Notes: generated by a model not told the origin, from the sequence alone. A stretch of 35,552 nt of DNA from Anoxynatronum sibiricum (GCF_039414295.1 NZ_JBCITM010000028.1:1-35552), one strand, 5' to 3'; numbered from the stretch's first letter, positions 1-8,239 are shown. Numbers and translations are program-made.

Positions 1-86
1 GAACATGGTCTCTCTTTGTCATCATTCGAATCACCCCTTATATCTATATTCGACATCAAGGGGCGAATCTCCTTTTTGATTGCAAG

Positions 87-114
87 AAAAAAAGCCTATT
101 TTCATAGACTTTTT
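87..114. terminator. Probable bidirectional intrinsic terminator
   Basis: A hairpin with arms around 91-99 and 104-112 (CTAT paired with ATAG, one C/A mismatch, then AAAG with CTTT) is flanked by an A-run on the left and a T-run on the right. Read on the minus strand it ends in seven T residues, so it can end the transcript of the Crp/Fnr gene whose stop is at 171. It would also work for a plus-strand gene outside the window. Confidence 0.55.
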
Positions 115-124
115 CAACAACCTC

Positions 125-151
125 AAGTCCGGTAATGTCTTCCGGACTTTT
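125..151 (+). terminator. Stem-loop with short T-run
   Basis: AAGTCCGG at 125-132 pairs perfectly with CCGGACTT at 142-149 across a nine-base loop, followed by TTTT overlapping the arm. On the plus strand it resembles a weak intrinsic terminator. On the minus strand it lies between the Crp/Fnr stop and the stronger hairpin at 87-114. Confidence 0.4.
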
Positions 152-170
152 ACATATATCCTATTTGTGA

Positions 171-899
171 TTATTCGTGGGATTCGTGGAGGAGTGACTG
201 GAGACCTGCCAGGTCTTTGATGAGAATCTGGCGGGTGCTTTTCAGCTGTATATATCCCAGCTCGTCAAAAAGATGAAGCTTTCGGCTCATGGTTTCCCGG
301 GCAATACCAGAGTAGCTGCCCATGTCTTCCCGACTGATGGATAACTTCAATAAGGTGCCTTCAGGTGTATGGGTGCCGAAGTCAGGGATCAGGCTCAGCA
401 GCAACCCGGCCACCCGGGCATCCAGGCTGGCGGTGGAAAGACGCTCAATAAGTGTTTCCAGTTTAATAATGCGTTCGTAGGCTTTTTCGAAAACCTTCAA
501 TGTAATTTCAGGGTTGGAGAGGATAATGCGATCGAACTCGGATTTTTTCAGCATGCTCACCAGGCTGTCGGTGAGGGCTTCGGCAGTGCAGTCGAATCGG
601 TCCTCTTTCAACAGGTTAAAGGCACCAAAAAAATCGCCGGCCTTCAGGATATAGAGGATCTGCTCTTTCCCTTCGGCGGTGTGCTTCAGCAGTTTCACTT
701 TGCCGCTGCAGACAATGTAAAGTCTGTCGGCGGTATCGCCGGCATGAAAAAGCGTCTCTCCCTTATGAAAAACTTTTGAAGAGACACCGGCAGATATTTT
801 ATCCGCTTCTTCCCGGGTCAGGTTGGAAAGCAATGGTGTCTTGTTAAGGCAGGTAGGGCCCTGACAGGTCTCGCAGCGGCACTGGGGGCATCTTGACAC
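171..899 (-). CDS. Crp/Fnr-family transcriptional regulator, cysteine-rich N-terminus
   Basis: 242-residue cytosolic DNA-binding regulator. An N-terminal cyclic-nucleotide-binding-like beta-barrel (about residues 30-140, with a GETLFHAGD-type segment) is followed by a dimerisation helix and a C-terminal winged helix. The extreme N-terminus carries five cysteines (C4, C7, C9, C12, C17), with further cysteines at C64 and C104. In Fnr proteins an N-terminal cluster plus one central cysteine ligates an oxygen-labile [4Fe-4S] cluster, so oxygen or redox sensing is the likely role (inference). The recognition helix reads RETMSR; the Arg, Glu and last Arg match the Crp pattern for TGTGA half-sites. 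The start is GTG at 899, with AAAGGA about 10 bases upstream. It lies 77 bases downstream of pflA on the same strand and may be co-transcribed with pflB-pflA, whose promoter carries a matching palindrome. Family assignment is secure; the signal sensed is not proven. Confidence 0.9.
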   Translation of the reverse strand: MSRCPQCRCETCQGPTCLNKTPLLSNLTREEADKISAGVSSKVFHKGETLFHAGDTADRLYIVCSGKVKLLKHTAEGKEQILYILKAGDFFGAFNLLKEDRFDCTAEALTDSLVSMLKKSEFDRIILSNPEITLKVFEKAYERIIKLETLIERLSTASLDARVAGLLLSLIPDFGTHTPEGTLLKLSISREDMGSYSGIARETMSRKLHLFDELGYIQLKSTRQILIKDLAGLQSLLHESHE

Positions 900-976
900 A
901 ATGGCAACATCCTTTTTGCATAGATGGCTGATGGCGGTATGAAGCTCACAGAACCGTCACCCTGTAGGGTTGTTCA

Positions 977-1747
977 TCAGGAAGCTTTTGGCACCATGGG
1001 AGCGTTGGCTGGCTGCTTCGCTTTAAAAGCGGCAAGGCGGTCCATCAGTTGTATTTCCCACTGGCGGGTTTGTGGCCCATCCATGGCTGGGGTATCTGCC
1101 AGGGGGTCTTCCAGTCCCAGCAGCGCATATTTTTCGCTTCCATGCTTATGATACGGTAAAAGTTCGATTTTTTCAACCGTCTTTATCTGGCAGGCCTGGT
1201 GAAAGAGGGCGTCGATGGCGTGGTGGTTATTGGTGAAGCCTGGAACCACCACGTGTCTGATCCAAACCTCTCTCTGAAAAGCCTGAAGCCGCCGCCAAAA
1301 TGGAAGGCGGCCGGTCATGGGTTTACCGGTGAGTTTCAAATGGGTTTCAGAATCAGTGGCTTTTAGATCCATAAGAACGCAGTCGGTGTTGGTCAGGATA
1401 CTGTCCATCCATTTTTCAGGGCCAAAACCACTGGTGTCAATGGCCGTATGAAACCTATCCGCCTTTAGCAGGGTCAGGCATTGTGACAAAAACTCTCCCT
1501 GCATGAGGGGTTCGCCGCCGGAAAAAGTAACACCGCCACCAGTGCTCTGGTGGTAGGGGCGGTATCGACGGGCAAGGGCCACCACTTCCTGAGGCGTCAT
1601 GAGATTACCGCCACAGGTTTTCTGGGAATCCGGGTTATGGCAATAGCTGCAGCGCAAGGGGCAGCCCTGGAGAAAAAAGACGGTGCGAATTCCCGGGCCG
1701 TCAACCAGACCCATGGTTTCGATGGAATGAATCATTCCCTGAAGCAT
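977..1747 (-). CDS. pflA: Pyruvate formate-lyase activating enzyme (radical SAM)
   Basis: 256-residue cytosolic radical-SAM enzyme that uses S-adenosylmethionine and a [4Fe-4S] cluster to place the glycyl radical on PflB. The cluster motif C-x3-C-x2-C is visible at C29, C33 and C36 within QGCPLRCSYCHNP. It is followed by the GGGVTFSGGEPL segment typical of glycyl-radical activases. Length is normal for the single-domain PflA form without extra ferredoxin inserts. The start at 1747 is preceded by AAGGAGGATCACT. It lies 191 bases downstream of pflB, with an intrinsic terminator between them, so it is probably made at a lower level than PflB. Adjacency to pflB fixes the substrate assignment. Confidence 0.95.
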   Translation of the reverse strand: MLQGMIHSIETMGLVDGPGIRTVFFLQGCPLRCSYCHNPDSQKTCGGNLMTPQEVVALARRYRPYHQSTGGGVTFSGGEPLMQGEFLSQCLTLLKADRFHTAIDTSGFGPEKWMDSILTNTDCVLMDLKATDSETHLKLTGKPMTGRLPFWRRLQAFQREVWIRHVVVPGFTNNHHAIDALFHQACQIKTVEKIELLPYHKHGSEKYALLGLEDPLADTPAMDGPQTRQWEIQLMDRLAAFKAKQPANAPMVPKAS

Positions 1748-1879
1748 AGTGATCCTCCTTCATGTGATGCAGGCTTTAATTTCTCTGTCGGGTTTTCAGC
1801 CGGCGGTTCACAACTTCTCCCGCTCATGGGTTTTTCAGGTGATTCCAAATTTCTGACAGTTTTCAAATGTCGTAAAGGG

Positions 1880-1920
1880 AAAAAACGCCGGGCCGTAGGC
1901 AGTGTTGATTCGGCCCGGCG
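1880..1920 (-). terminator. Intrinsic terminator between pflB and pflA
   Basis: CGCCGGGCC at 1886-1894 and GGCCCGGCG at 1912-1920 form a perfect nine-base-pair GC-rich stem with a 17-base loop. Read on the minus strand it is followed by six T residues (complement of the A-run 1880-1885). It lies just after the pflB stop and before pflA. Partial read-through would give high PflB and low PflA from one promoter. Confidence 0.8.
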
Positions 1921-1938
1921 AAGAAGGAGAAGGCGATG

Positions 1939-4185
1939 TTAGACGGCCTGGTGGAAGGTGCGGTGAATGACTTCCTGTTTCTGCTCTTCCGTCAGGCGGT
2001 TAAAGTGAACGGCGTACCCGGAAACCCGAATGGTGAGGGTGGGATATTTGTCGGGGTGTTTCATGGCATCCACCAGCAGTTCCCGTGACAATACGTTGAT
2101 GTTCAGGTGGAAGGCTCCCTGGGAGAAGTAGCCGTCCAGAATGCCGGCCAGGTTTCGGTAACGGGTTTCTGGTTCTTTGCCAAGGGCCGCCGGCACAATG
2201 GAAAACGTGTTGGAGATGCCATCCTGGCAGGTGCTTTCATATTTAAGTTTGGCAACGGTGTTCAGCGAAGCCAGGGCTCCCATGGTATCTCGGCCGTGCA
2301 TGGGATTGGCACCGGGGGCAAAGGGTTCGCCCTTCTTACGGCCATCCGGAGTGCTGCCGGTTTTCTTTCCATACACCACATTGGAAGTAATGGTGAGAAT
2401 GGAAAGGGTGTGTTCCGCTTCCCGGTAGATGGGGTTGGACTTCAGTTCATCGCTGAAGTATTGGGCAATGTCAACGGCCAGTTGGTCCACCCGGTCATCA
2501 TCGTTGCCATAGGCGGGATAACTGCCTTCGATGATAAAGTCTTCGGCAATTCCAAAACGATTACGAACAGGTGTTACCCGGGCATATTTAATGGCGCTGA
2601 GGGAATCTGCCACGATGGAGATACCGGCGATGCCGAAAGCCATAAACCGGTGAACATGAGTGTCGTGGAGGGCCATGAGACCGGCCTCGTAAGCGTACTT
2701 GTCATGCATGTAATGAATGGTGCTCATGGTGTCGGCATAGAGTTGAGCCAGGTAAGTGAGCACCTTCCGGTAATTCTTCATCACTTGGTCAAAGTCCAGC
2801 ACATCTCCCTTGAGAGGTTCAATACCTTCGATAAGGCGGTAAGGGGTGCCGTCGGTGTGATATTTTAGCTCATCCATACCGCCGTTAATGGCGTAGAGCA
2901 GAGCTTTGCCCAGATTGGCCCGAGCGCCGAAGAACTGCATTTGTTTTCCGATGGCCATGGCAGAAACACAGCAGGCAATGCCGTAATCGTCGCCATACAG
3001 AGGGCGCATCAGATCGTCATTTTCGTATTGAATGGCGCCAGTGGCTTCAGACTGCTTCATGCAATATCGCTTAAAGGCAGCGGGCAGCTTTTCAGACCAA
3101 AGAACTGTCATGTTGGGCTCTGGGGCGGGGTCCAGATTGGATAGGGTGTGGAGGAATCGATACGCGGTGCGGGTGACATGGGTTCTGCCGTCCAGCCCCA
3201 TGCCGCCGATGGCCTCGGTGATCCAGGTGGGATCACCGGCAAAAAGAGCATTGTAATCAGGGGTGCGCAGGTGCCGCACCATCCGCAGTTTAATCACCAG
3301 CTGATCAATAAGCTCTTGGGCCTCGGTTTCGGTCAAAGTGCCTTCCTGCAGGTCCCGTTCCAGGTAAACATCCAAAAATGCGGTGTTTCGCCCAAGCGAC
3401 ATCGCAGCACCGTTGTTTTCCTTCACACCGGCCAGGTAGGCAAAGTAGAAGAACTGAACGGCTTCCTGGGCATTGGATGCCGGTTGTGAAAGATTCACAC
3501 CGTAGCGGGCCGCCATATGGTTGATGGCTTTCAACGCGCGAATTTGTTCGCTGATCTCTTCCCGAAGGCGAATCAATTTTTCTGTTGCCGGACCACTGAG
3601 AAGCCGCTCGCGATCAGCTTTTTTTTCTTCTATCAGAAAAGCGGTGCCGTAGAGGGGAATGCGGCGGTAGTCACCAATAATCCGGCCACGGCCATAGGCG
3701 TCTGGCAAACCAGTGAGCAGTCCTACTGAACGGGCTTCCTTCATTTCGTTGGTATATGCGTCAAAAACCCCTTGGTTGTGGGTTTTGCGGACCTCCTGAA
3801 AAACAGCTGACAGCTCCGGGTTCATGGCATATCCATAAGCGTCCAGAGAATCCTGAACCATTCGGTAGCCACCGTAAGGGTTAACGATACGTTTCAGGGG
3901 CGCATCCGTCTGAAAACCAACGATCACTTCATTTTCCTGATCAAGATAGCCGGGTTCAAAAGCATCAATGCCGGAGAATCGGGTGGTGTCAACATCAAGC
4001 ACACCGGCTTTAATCTCCTGTTGAATCAATGCATCTGCCTGTATCCAGAGCTGTTGCGTTTTGGTGGAAGGTGAAGCCAAAAAAGAGGCATCACCTTCAT
4101 AGGGGTGGTAATTTCGCTGTATAAAGTCCCGCACATCCACCTGTGTTTGCCAGGGGCCTTCTGAAAACTGGCGCCAGGGATTCAT
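1939..4185 (-). CDS. pflB: Formate acetyltransferase (pyruvate formate-lyase)
   Basis: 748-residue cytosolic glycyl-radical enzyme converting pyruvate and CoA to acetyl-CoA and formate, the main anaerobic route from pyruvate in mixed-acid fermenters. The paired active-site cysteines are in IACCVSAMAIGKQM; many PFLs have Pro where Ala follows Ser here, a minor variant. The radical glycine is G723 in RVSGYAV, 25 residues from the end. Length matches the family. The ATG at 4185 has GAAGGAGTTGATCCC upstream. It heads a minus-strand cluster with pflA and a Crp/Fnr regulator. The upstream region holds a TATACT -10 element and a Crp-type palindrome at about -41.5, so anaerobic activation is likely. 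Confidence 0.97.
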   Translation of the reverse strand: MNPWRQFSEGPWQTQVDVRDFIQRNYHPYEGDASFLASPSTKTQQLWIQADALIQQEIKAGVLDVDTTRFSGIDAFEPGYLDQENEVIVGFQTDAPLKRIVNPYGGYRMVQDSLDAYGYAMNPELSAVFQEVRKTHNQGVFDAYTNEMKEARSVGLLTGLPDAYGRGRIIGDYRRIPLYGTAFLIEEKKADRERLLSGPATEKLIRLREEISEQIRALKAINHMAARYGVNLSQPASNAQEAVQFFYFAYLAGVKENNGAAMSLGRNTAFLDVYLERDLQEGTLTETEAQELIDQLVIKLRMVRHLRTPDYNALFAGDPTWITEAIGGMGLDGRTHVTRTAYRFLHTLSNLDPAPEPNMTVLWSEKLPAAFKRYCMKQSEATGAIQYENDDLMRPLYGDDYGIACCVSAMAIGKQMQFFGARANLGKALLYAINGGMDELKYHTDGTPYRLIEGIEPLKGDVLDFDQVMKNYRKVLTYLAQLYADTMSTIHYMHDKYAYEAGLMALHDTHVHRFMAFGIAGISIVADSLSAIKYARVTPVRNRFGIAEDFIIEGSYPAYGNDDDRVDQLAVDIAQYFSDELKSNPIYREAEHTLSILTITSNVVYGKKTGSTPDGRKKGEPFAPGANPMHGRDTMGALASLNTVAKLKYESTCQDGISNTFSIVPAALGKEPETRYRNLAGILDGYFSQGAFHLNINVLSRELLVDAMKHPDKYPTLTIRVSGYAVHFNRLTEEQKQEVIHRTFHQAV

Positions 4186-4226
4186 GGGATCAACTCCTTC
4201 ACTAATGTATTAATGCTTGTGAGATC

Positions 4227-4255
4227 AGTATACCGGAGCAAAACAGATCTGGATG
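4227..4255 (-). promoter_or_regulatory. Predicted pflB promoter
   Basis: On the minus strand a TATACT -10 hexamer occupies 4227-4232. The 17-base spacing places the -35 position at 4250-4255, where the sequence is CATCCA, a poor match to TTGACA. A poor -35 with an activator palindrome overlapping it is the arrangement of a class II activator-dependent promoter. The start point would be near 4220, about 35 bases before the pflB ATG. Not experimentally supported. Confidence 0.55.
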
Positions 4256-4269
4256 TGACCACAGACACA
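4254..4269. promoter_or_regulatory. Crp/Fnr-type palindrome upstream of pflB
   Basis: The minus strand reads TGTGTCTGTGGTCACA, which matches the Crp consensus TGTGA-N6-TCACA with a single mismatch. Its centre (4261.5) is about 41.5 bases upstream of the start point implied by the TATACT element, the standard class II activator position. The Crp/Fnr protein at 171-899 has Arg-Glu-x-x-x-Arg recognition residues compatible with TGTGA half-sites, so it is the natural candidate (inference). Confidence 0.6.
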
Positions 4270-4560
4270 AAAACAAGTTTTCGGAATTGAAAAACAATAT
4301 CAGTTAAAAATGCAGAGCCCGGTCATATTCAATGACGAAGGACGGACTTATGGGAGAAACAGGGTTAAACAGGGTTAGACAGCGTGAAAATGTGGTATAA
4401 GAAGTTTGTGGAAGAGGAATGAAACGAGGAAGAATGCCGAGGAACTGGCTTGAGTCTGGTTGATGAGATCTGATGAGTAGGGTAAAATGAGCAGGACAAA
4501 ATGGCCGTCAGCAGAACCAGCGGCCGAAAAGAACTGAAGAAATAAAGGAGGAATCATTTC

Positions 4561-5052
4561 ATGAGTCGACCAACCATGGAAGAGCTTTATGAAAAAACCC
4601 GGGAGTTACTGGAAGAAAGAGGTGTTCGACTGAAAGACATTGGGAAGCTGGTGTTGTTTTTACAGCAGCCCTATCAGCCTGAGCTCACCATGGACCGCTG
4701 TTTGGAAAGCGTGGATGCGGTGCTTCGCAAACGGGAAGTGGCACATGCCGTTCTCACCGGGGTGGCGCTGGATCAGCTGGCAGAACAGCAACAGCTGCCG
4801 GAACCGCTGCAGAGTATTGTGGCCTCTGATGAAGGGCTATATGGGATTGATGAGATACTGCCCCTCTCCATTGTGAACCTATACGGCACCATCGGTCTTA
4901 CCAGTTATGGGTATCTGGACAAGGAAAAGGTGGGAATCATCAAGGAACTGGATACTAAAGACGGGGTTAAAGTGCATACATTTTTGGATGATATGGTGGC
5001 GGCCATCGCGGCGGCAGCAGCCAGCCGCATTGCCCACGGTGAACGGGATTAA
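4561..5052 (+). CDS. PgpA-like (phosphatidylglycerophosphatase A-related) soluble protein
   Basis: 163 residues, similar in size and layout to the short Bacillota proteins annotated as phosphatidylglycerophosphatase A-related (YutG type). Recognisable features are the central DEGLYGIDEILPLSIVNLYG segment and the C-terminal TFLDDMVAAIAAAAASR helix. There is no signal peptide or convincing membrane span, unlike the membrane-bound PgpA of E. coli, so the enzymatic activity is uncertain. In PgpA, dephosphorylation of phosphatidylglycerol phosphate yields phosphatidylglycerol. The ATG is preceded by AAAGGAGGAATCATTTC. The gene stands alone and converges on the MATE gene, with a shared terminator hairpin between them. 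Confidence 0.75.
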   Translation: MSRPTMEELYEKTRELLEERGVRLKDIGKLVLFLQQPYQPELTMDRCLESVDAVLRKREVAHAVLTGVALDQLAEQQQLPEPLQSIVASDEGLYGIDEILPLSIVNLYGTIGLTSYGYLDKEKVGIIKELDTKDGVKVHTFLDDMVAAIAAAAASRIAHGERD

Positions 5053-5077
5053 CAGTAGAACAAGAAGCGTGAAATGT

Positions 5078-5106
5078 AATGCCGGGACCATTCAGGTTCC
5101 GGCATT
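5078..5106. terminator. Convergent stem-loop between PgpA-like and MATE genes
   Basis: AATGCCGGGACC at 5078-5089 pairs with GGTTCCGGCATT at 5095-5106 over twelve positions (one G-U) with loop ATTCA. It lies 25 bases after the PgpA-like stop and 31 bases before the MATE stop. T-runs are weak on both sides, so efficiency is uncertain. Confidence 0.6.
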
Positions 5107-5137
5107 TGTTCTGACATCAGTAAGGTTCAGAAGAACA

Positions 5138-6529
5138 TCATGAGACGGTATCATCTTTGGCATTGCTGACGCCGGGTGTTATGGTGGGATGGCCTGTTTG
5201 TAAGAGGGGTGACTGTAGCAGCATGAAAGTCATTCCCGTCATCAGGGTTCCTTTGATCCATGAACTGCCGGTGATGGTCCACCAGATACCGTCAAGGCCC
5301 AGCAGGGATTCCCGGGCCAGCAGATAAGCTGCCGGAACCCGCAGGCCAGTGAAGAGGATGCTCACCAGTGCCGGCGGGGTGGTTTTTCGCAGTCCGTTGA
5401 AGCCGCCGGAAAAAGTGATTTCCAGGCACATGAACAGCTGAGAAAATCCGAGAATGCGCACATATTGGGTGCCGATGACCACGGTGGCCTCTTCCCTGAT
5501 AAAAATCATGAACAGCTCACGGGCAAAGATGACGAGAATCAGTGAGGTGATCACGCCGAAAACGAACATCACTACGCCGGCGGTTTTGATTCCTTGTTTC
5601 ACCCTGTCTGGTTTGCCCGCACCCATGTTTTGGCCGGTAAAAGAGCTGAGGGCGATGGCAAAGCCGTGAGCCGTCATGTAGGAAATGGATTCAATCTGAA
5701 CCCCTACTTTTTGAGCAGCCATGGCGGCAGGTCCGTAACCGGCCACAATGCGGGCCAGTAAGACGGAGTAGACAGAAAAAAGACCGCTTTGCAGTGCCAC
5801 AGGAGCACCCAGTCGTCCAATCTCACGCATCAGGCTGGCGCTCCAGCCACCCTTGAACCGGAACTGCTGAAAGGGGCGGTTTCGTATGAGCATGCGCACC
5901 AGTACCAGCGTCACCAGCATTTGAGAAAACACGGTGGCCAGGGCTGCTCCCCGGACTCCCAGGTTTAAGCCAAAAATCATCAGCGGGTCCAGCACCATAT
6001 TGGCTGCCATTCCCATGGCGTTCACCTTAAATGGCGCCTTGCTGTACCCGGCACCATTGTAAATACAGGTAATAATGGGATTTAGAAAAACAAAGACCAT
6101 TCCCAGAGACATGATCATCAGGTAATGCCGGGCATCGCGCTCCACCATGGGGTGATCGATTCTGAAAAAACCAATGAGCTGCCGGTTAAAAAGCAGCAGT
6201 CCCAGCCCGTAGATCAGGGCGATCCCAACAGCCATGCGCAGGGCAGTGCCGGCATAACGATTGGCGCGGTCACCTTTTTCAGCCCCGATGGACTGGGCAA
6301 TGTTCACTTCAGTACCCACCTGGACAAGGCGCACCAGGGCCATACTGAAGGTGATGAAGTAGCCGGCGATGCCAATGGAAGCGACGGCACCGCTGCCAAG
6401 AATGCCTATCCAGACCATGTCAACCAGGTGATAGGCCATATTCAAAAAAGACGTGCCCATGATGGGCAATGCCAGTGCGGTTAAAGAACTGAAAATGGAA
6501 CCCGAAAGCAGGTTTTTGCTGTCCGTCAT
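5138..6529 (-). CDS. MATE family efflux transporter
   Basis: 463-residue integral membrane protein with about twelve hydrophobic segments arranged as two similar halves, typical of multidrug and toxic compound extrusion exporters driven by Na+ or H+ gradients. Supporting segments include MGTSFLNMAYHLVDMVWIG near the N-terminus and the second-half counterpart GAPVALQSGLFSVYSV. Length is typical. The ATG at 6529 has GGGGGAGGG upstream. It stands alone on the minus strand, divergent from the asparaginase gene and convergent with the PgpA-like gene. The substrate cannot be read from sequence. The C-terminal extension after the last span is short and has no recognised domain. Confidence 0.93.
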   Translation of the reverse strand: MTDSKNLLSGSIFSSLTALALPIMGTSFLNMAYHLVDMVWIGILGSGAVASIGIAGYFITFSMALVRLVQVGTEVNIAQSIGAEKGDRANRYAGTALRMAVGIALIYGLGLLLFNRQLIGFFRIDHPMVERDARHYLMIMSLGMVFVFLNPIITCIYNGAGYSKAPFKVNAMGMAANMVLDPLMIFGLNLGVRGAALATVFSQMLVTLVLVRMLIRNRPFQQFRFKGGWSASLMREIGRLGAPVALQSGLFSVYSVLLARIVAGYGPAAMAAQKVGVQIESISYMTAHGFAIALSSFTGQNMGAGKPDRVKQGIKTAGVVMFVFGVITSLILVIFARELFMIFIREEATVVIGTQYVRILGFSQLFMCLEITFSGGFNGLRKTTPPALVSILFTGLRVPAAYLLARESLLGLDGIWWTITGSSWIKGTLMTGMTFMLLQSPLLQTGHPTITPGVSNAKDDTVS

Positions 6530-6849
6530 TGATGGAACCCTCCCCCATAACGATCATACATGAATTTAATCACTTTGAAAAGATGAAGATGCAGATGGTG
6601 AAGCGGGTTGGAAAACGGACATATCTTAAGCTGATAAATGAACGAATGAACGACGCAAAAGGCAAGGGGAGTCCTATTCAGCACAGATTTGGGAAGAAAA
6701 ACTGCTGATTTTGAAAATGGCAGTCAAAATCGGTAAAATAAGATATAATAAATGGGAGATCAAATGATTAAACAGCAACCTATAAAGAGATTGTGAAAAG
6801 AGCCCCGGAGATGTTCACCAGAGGAGCTCATCAGAAAGGGGAGGACAGC
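6530..6849. other. Divergent intergenic region MATE / asparaginase
   Basis: About 320 bases without a gene. It contains the inverted repeat described at 6707-6731, a TATAAT hexamer at 6744-6749, and the ribosome binding site GGGGAGG just before 6850. An in-frame upstream ATG at 6793 would extend the asparaginase by 19 residues but lacks a good ribosome binding site. Confidence 0.5.
6707..6749 (+). promoter_or_regulatory. Inverted repeat and -10 element upstream of the asparaginase gene
   Basis: GATTTTGA at 6707-6714 and TCAAAATC at 6724-6731 are a perfect eight-base inverted repeat with a nine-base spacer. A TATAAT hexamer follows at 6744-6749, with no good -35 at the right distance. The palindrome overlaps the expected -35 region, where an activator or repressor site would sit. 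Binding protein unknown. Confidence 0.4.
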
Positions 6850-7878
6850 ATGAAGCCAACCGTTGCGGTGGTATTCACCGGCGGCACCATTTCCATGTCC
6901 ATCGATGAAAGATTGGGGGCGGCGATCCCTTCATTGTCTGCAGCCCAGATTCTTTCCATGGTCACCAATATCGACCGTTTTGCCCACATTGAACCGGTCA
7001 CCTTTTCATCATTGCCCGGCCCCCACATGGATCCACAACTGATGATGAAGCTGCGACAGCAGGTGCAGCAACTGTTGACCCGTGATGACATTACCGGGGT
7101 GGTGGTGACCCATGGAACGGATACCCTGGAAGAAACCGCCTATTTGCTGGATCTAACTCTGAATACCAGCAAACCTGTGGTGATGGTGGGTGCTATGCGC
7201 AATAGCTCTGAGCTGGGGTATGATGGTCCCAGTAATCTCGCGGCAGCAGTATGTACTGCCATTTCACCGGAAGCCCGGAACAAAGGCGTGCTGGTGGTAA
7301 TGAATAATGAAGTGAATGCAGCCAGTGAAGTGACCAAAACCAACACACTTCGGCTCAACACCTTTCAATCCCTTGAATTTGGTGCATTGGGAATTGTGGA
7401 TAATGATGAAGTGATTTTTCACCGGGAAGTGGTTCATCGCCAGGTGTTACAGCCGGAAGCCCTGGAAGAACGGGTTTCGTTGATTAAGTGTGTGGCGGGA
7501 ATGGATCATCGTTTGATTGAATTCTGTGTGGAACAGCAAGACAAGGGACTGGTCATTGAAGCCATGGGACGTGGGAATGTGCCGCCTGCCATGATGCAGG
7601 GGATTCGTTGTGCCATCGACAGCGGTTTGGTGGTGGTACTGGTTTCCCGGTGCCCCACCGGCCGTGTGCTGGGCACTTACGGATATCCGGGTGGAGGCAA
7701 GGAGCTTCGGGATTTGGGAGTTATTTTTGGCGGAGACCTGCCGGGCCAGAAGGCCAGAATCAAACTGATGCTGGCACTGGGAGTAAGCCGGGAACCGGCA
7801 GTCATTCGCCATATTTTTGAACAGGAGCAATACCGCACACCCGTTACGGGACAGGAGGAATCAACCCATGGGCAGTAA
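6850..7878 (+). CDS. ansA: L-asparaginase, type I (cytoplasmic)
   Basis: 342 residues from the ATG at 6850, chosen because AAAGGGGAGG lies at ideal distance and the family normally begins a few residues before the TGGT motif. It hydrolyses asparagine to aspartate and ammonia. The first catalytic Thr is T13 in FTGGTISM; the second signature VTHGTDTLEETA supplies T87 and D90. There is no signal peptide, consistent with the cytoplasmic form. Glutaminase or archaeal GatD-like activity is less likely given the length and lack of a partner gene. The stop overlaps the next gene by 11 bases, implying translational coupling. Aspartate produced here could feed the LysC/Hom/ThrB pathway nearby (inference). 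Confidence 0.93.
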   Translation: MKPTVAVVFTGGTISMSIDERLGAAIPSLSAAQILSMVTNIDRFAHIEPVTFSSLPGPHMDPQLMMKLRQQVQQLLTRDDITGVVVTHGTDTLEETAYLLDLTLNTSKPVVMVGAMRNSSELGYDGPSNLAAAVCTAISPEARNKGVLVVMNNEVNAASEVTKTNTLRLNTFQSLEFGALGIVDNDEVIFHREVVHRQVLQPEALEERVSLIKCVAGMDHRLIEFCVEQQDKGLVIEAMGRGNVPPAMMQGIRCAIDSGLVVVLVSRCPTGRVLGTYGYPGGGKELRDLGVIFGGDLPGQKARIKLMLALGVSREPAVIRHIFEQEQYRTPVTGQEESTHGQ

Positions 7879-8116
7879 GAAGAAACAGACAAAGGCACAA
7901 GACAGCCAGAAAAAACAGCAATGGAATGATACAGAACTGAAACTGGCATCAGGCGCGTTGACGTTGGCGGTGGCCTTTGGACTTTCACAGCTCACCGGTA
8001 TTACGCACGAGCATTTCTACGGCAGCTTTCAGCGGTTTATCAGTGGCTTTTTCATCCTCATGGCCATTTATCTGGTGGTATATCTGATTCTTTATAAAAA
8101 GTACAGCGCTTCATAG
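7868..8116 (+). CDS. Small two-span membrane protein of unknown function
   Basis: 82 residues from ATG at 7868, which has GGGACAGGAGG nine bases upstream and overlaps the end of the asparaginase gene by 11 bases. The N-terminal 20 residues are rich in Lys and Gln. Two hydrophobic segments follow, about 27-42 and 55-75, and the C-terminus is basic. I do not recognise the family. It is followed directly by a strong terminator, so it is the last gene of a two-gene unit with ansA. Confidence 0.7.
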   Translation: MGSKKKQTKAQDSQKKQQWNDTELKLASGALTLAVAFGLSQLTGITHEHFYGSFQRFISGFFILMAIYLVVYLILYKKYSAS

Positions 8117-8130
8117 AAGAAAACAATCTT

Positions 8131-8156
8131 AGACGGGTGATGAACCCGTCTTTTTT
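8131..8156 (+). terminator. Intrinsic terminator after the asparaginase unit
   Basis: AGACGGGT at 8131-8138 pairs perfectly with ACCCGTCT at 8144-8151 across a five-base loop and is followed by a run of T residues. It cleanly separates the ansA unit from the ACT-hom-thrB unit. Confidence 0.9.
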
Positions 8157-8239
8157 CTTGAAAGGCTTTATCATTTATGGTACTATGTATCTGTTGAAAA
8201 TACATTTGTACTTGCTGAGAAAACAACGGAGGTGTCATT

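Larger units (their letters stand above)
4186..4560. other. Divergent intergenic region pflB / PgpA-like gene
   Basis: Besides the pflB promoter and palindrome, this stretch contains a tandem duplication of the ten-base unit AAACAGGGTT at 4357-4376 and the ribosome binding site AAAGGAGG at about 4542-4550 for the plus-strand gene. A 60-codon minus-strand reading frame at 4375-4557 has no recognisable product and I do not call it. No RNA gene was seen. Confidence 0.5.

Noticed and set aside
4450..4475. TTGATGAGATCTGATG as a possible classical Fnr box near the PgpA-like gene
   Set aside because: The second half-site does not match ATCAA, and the palindrome at 4254-4269 is a much better and better placed site.
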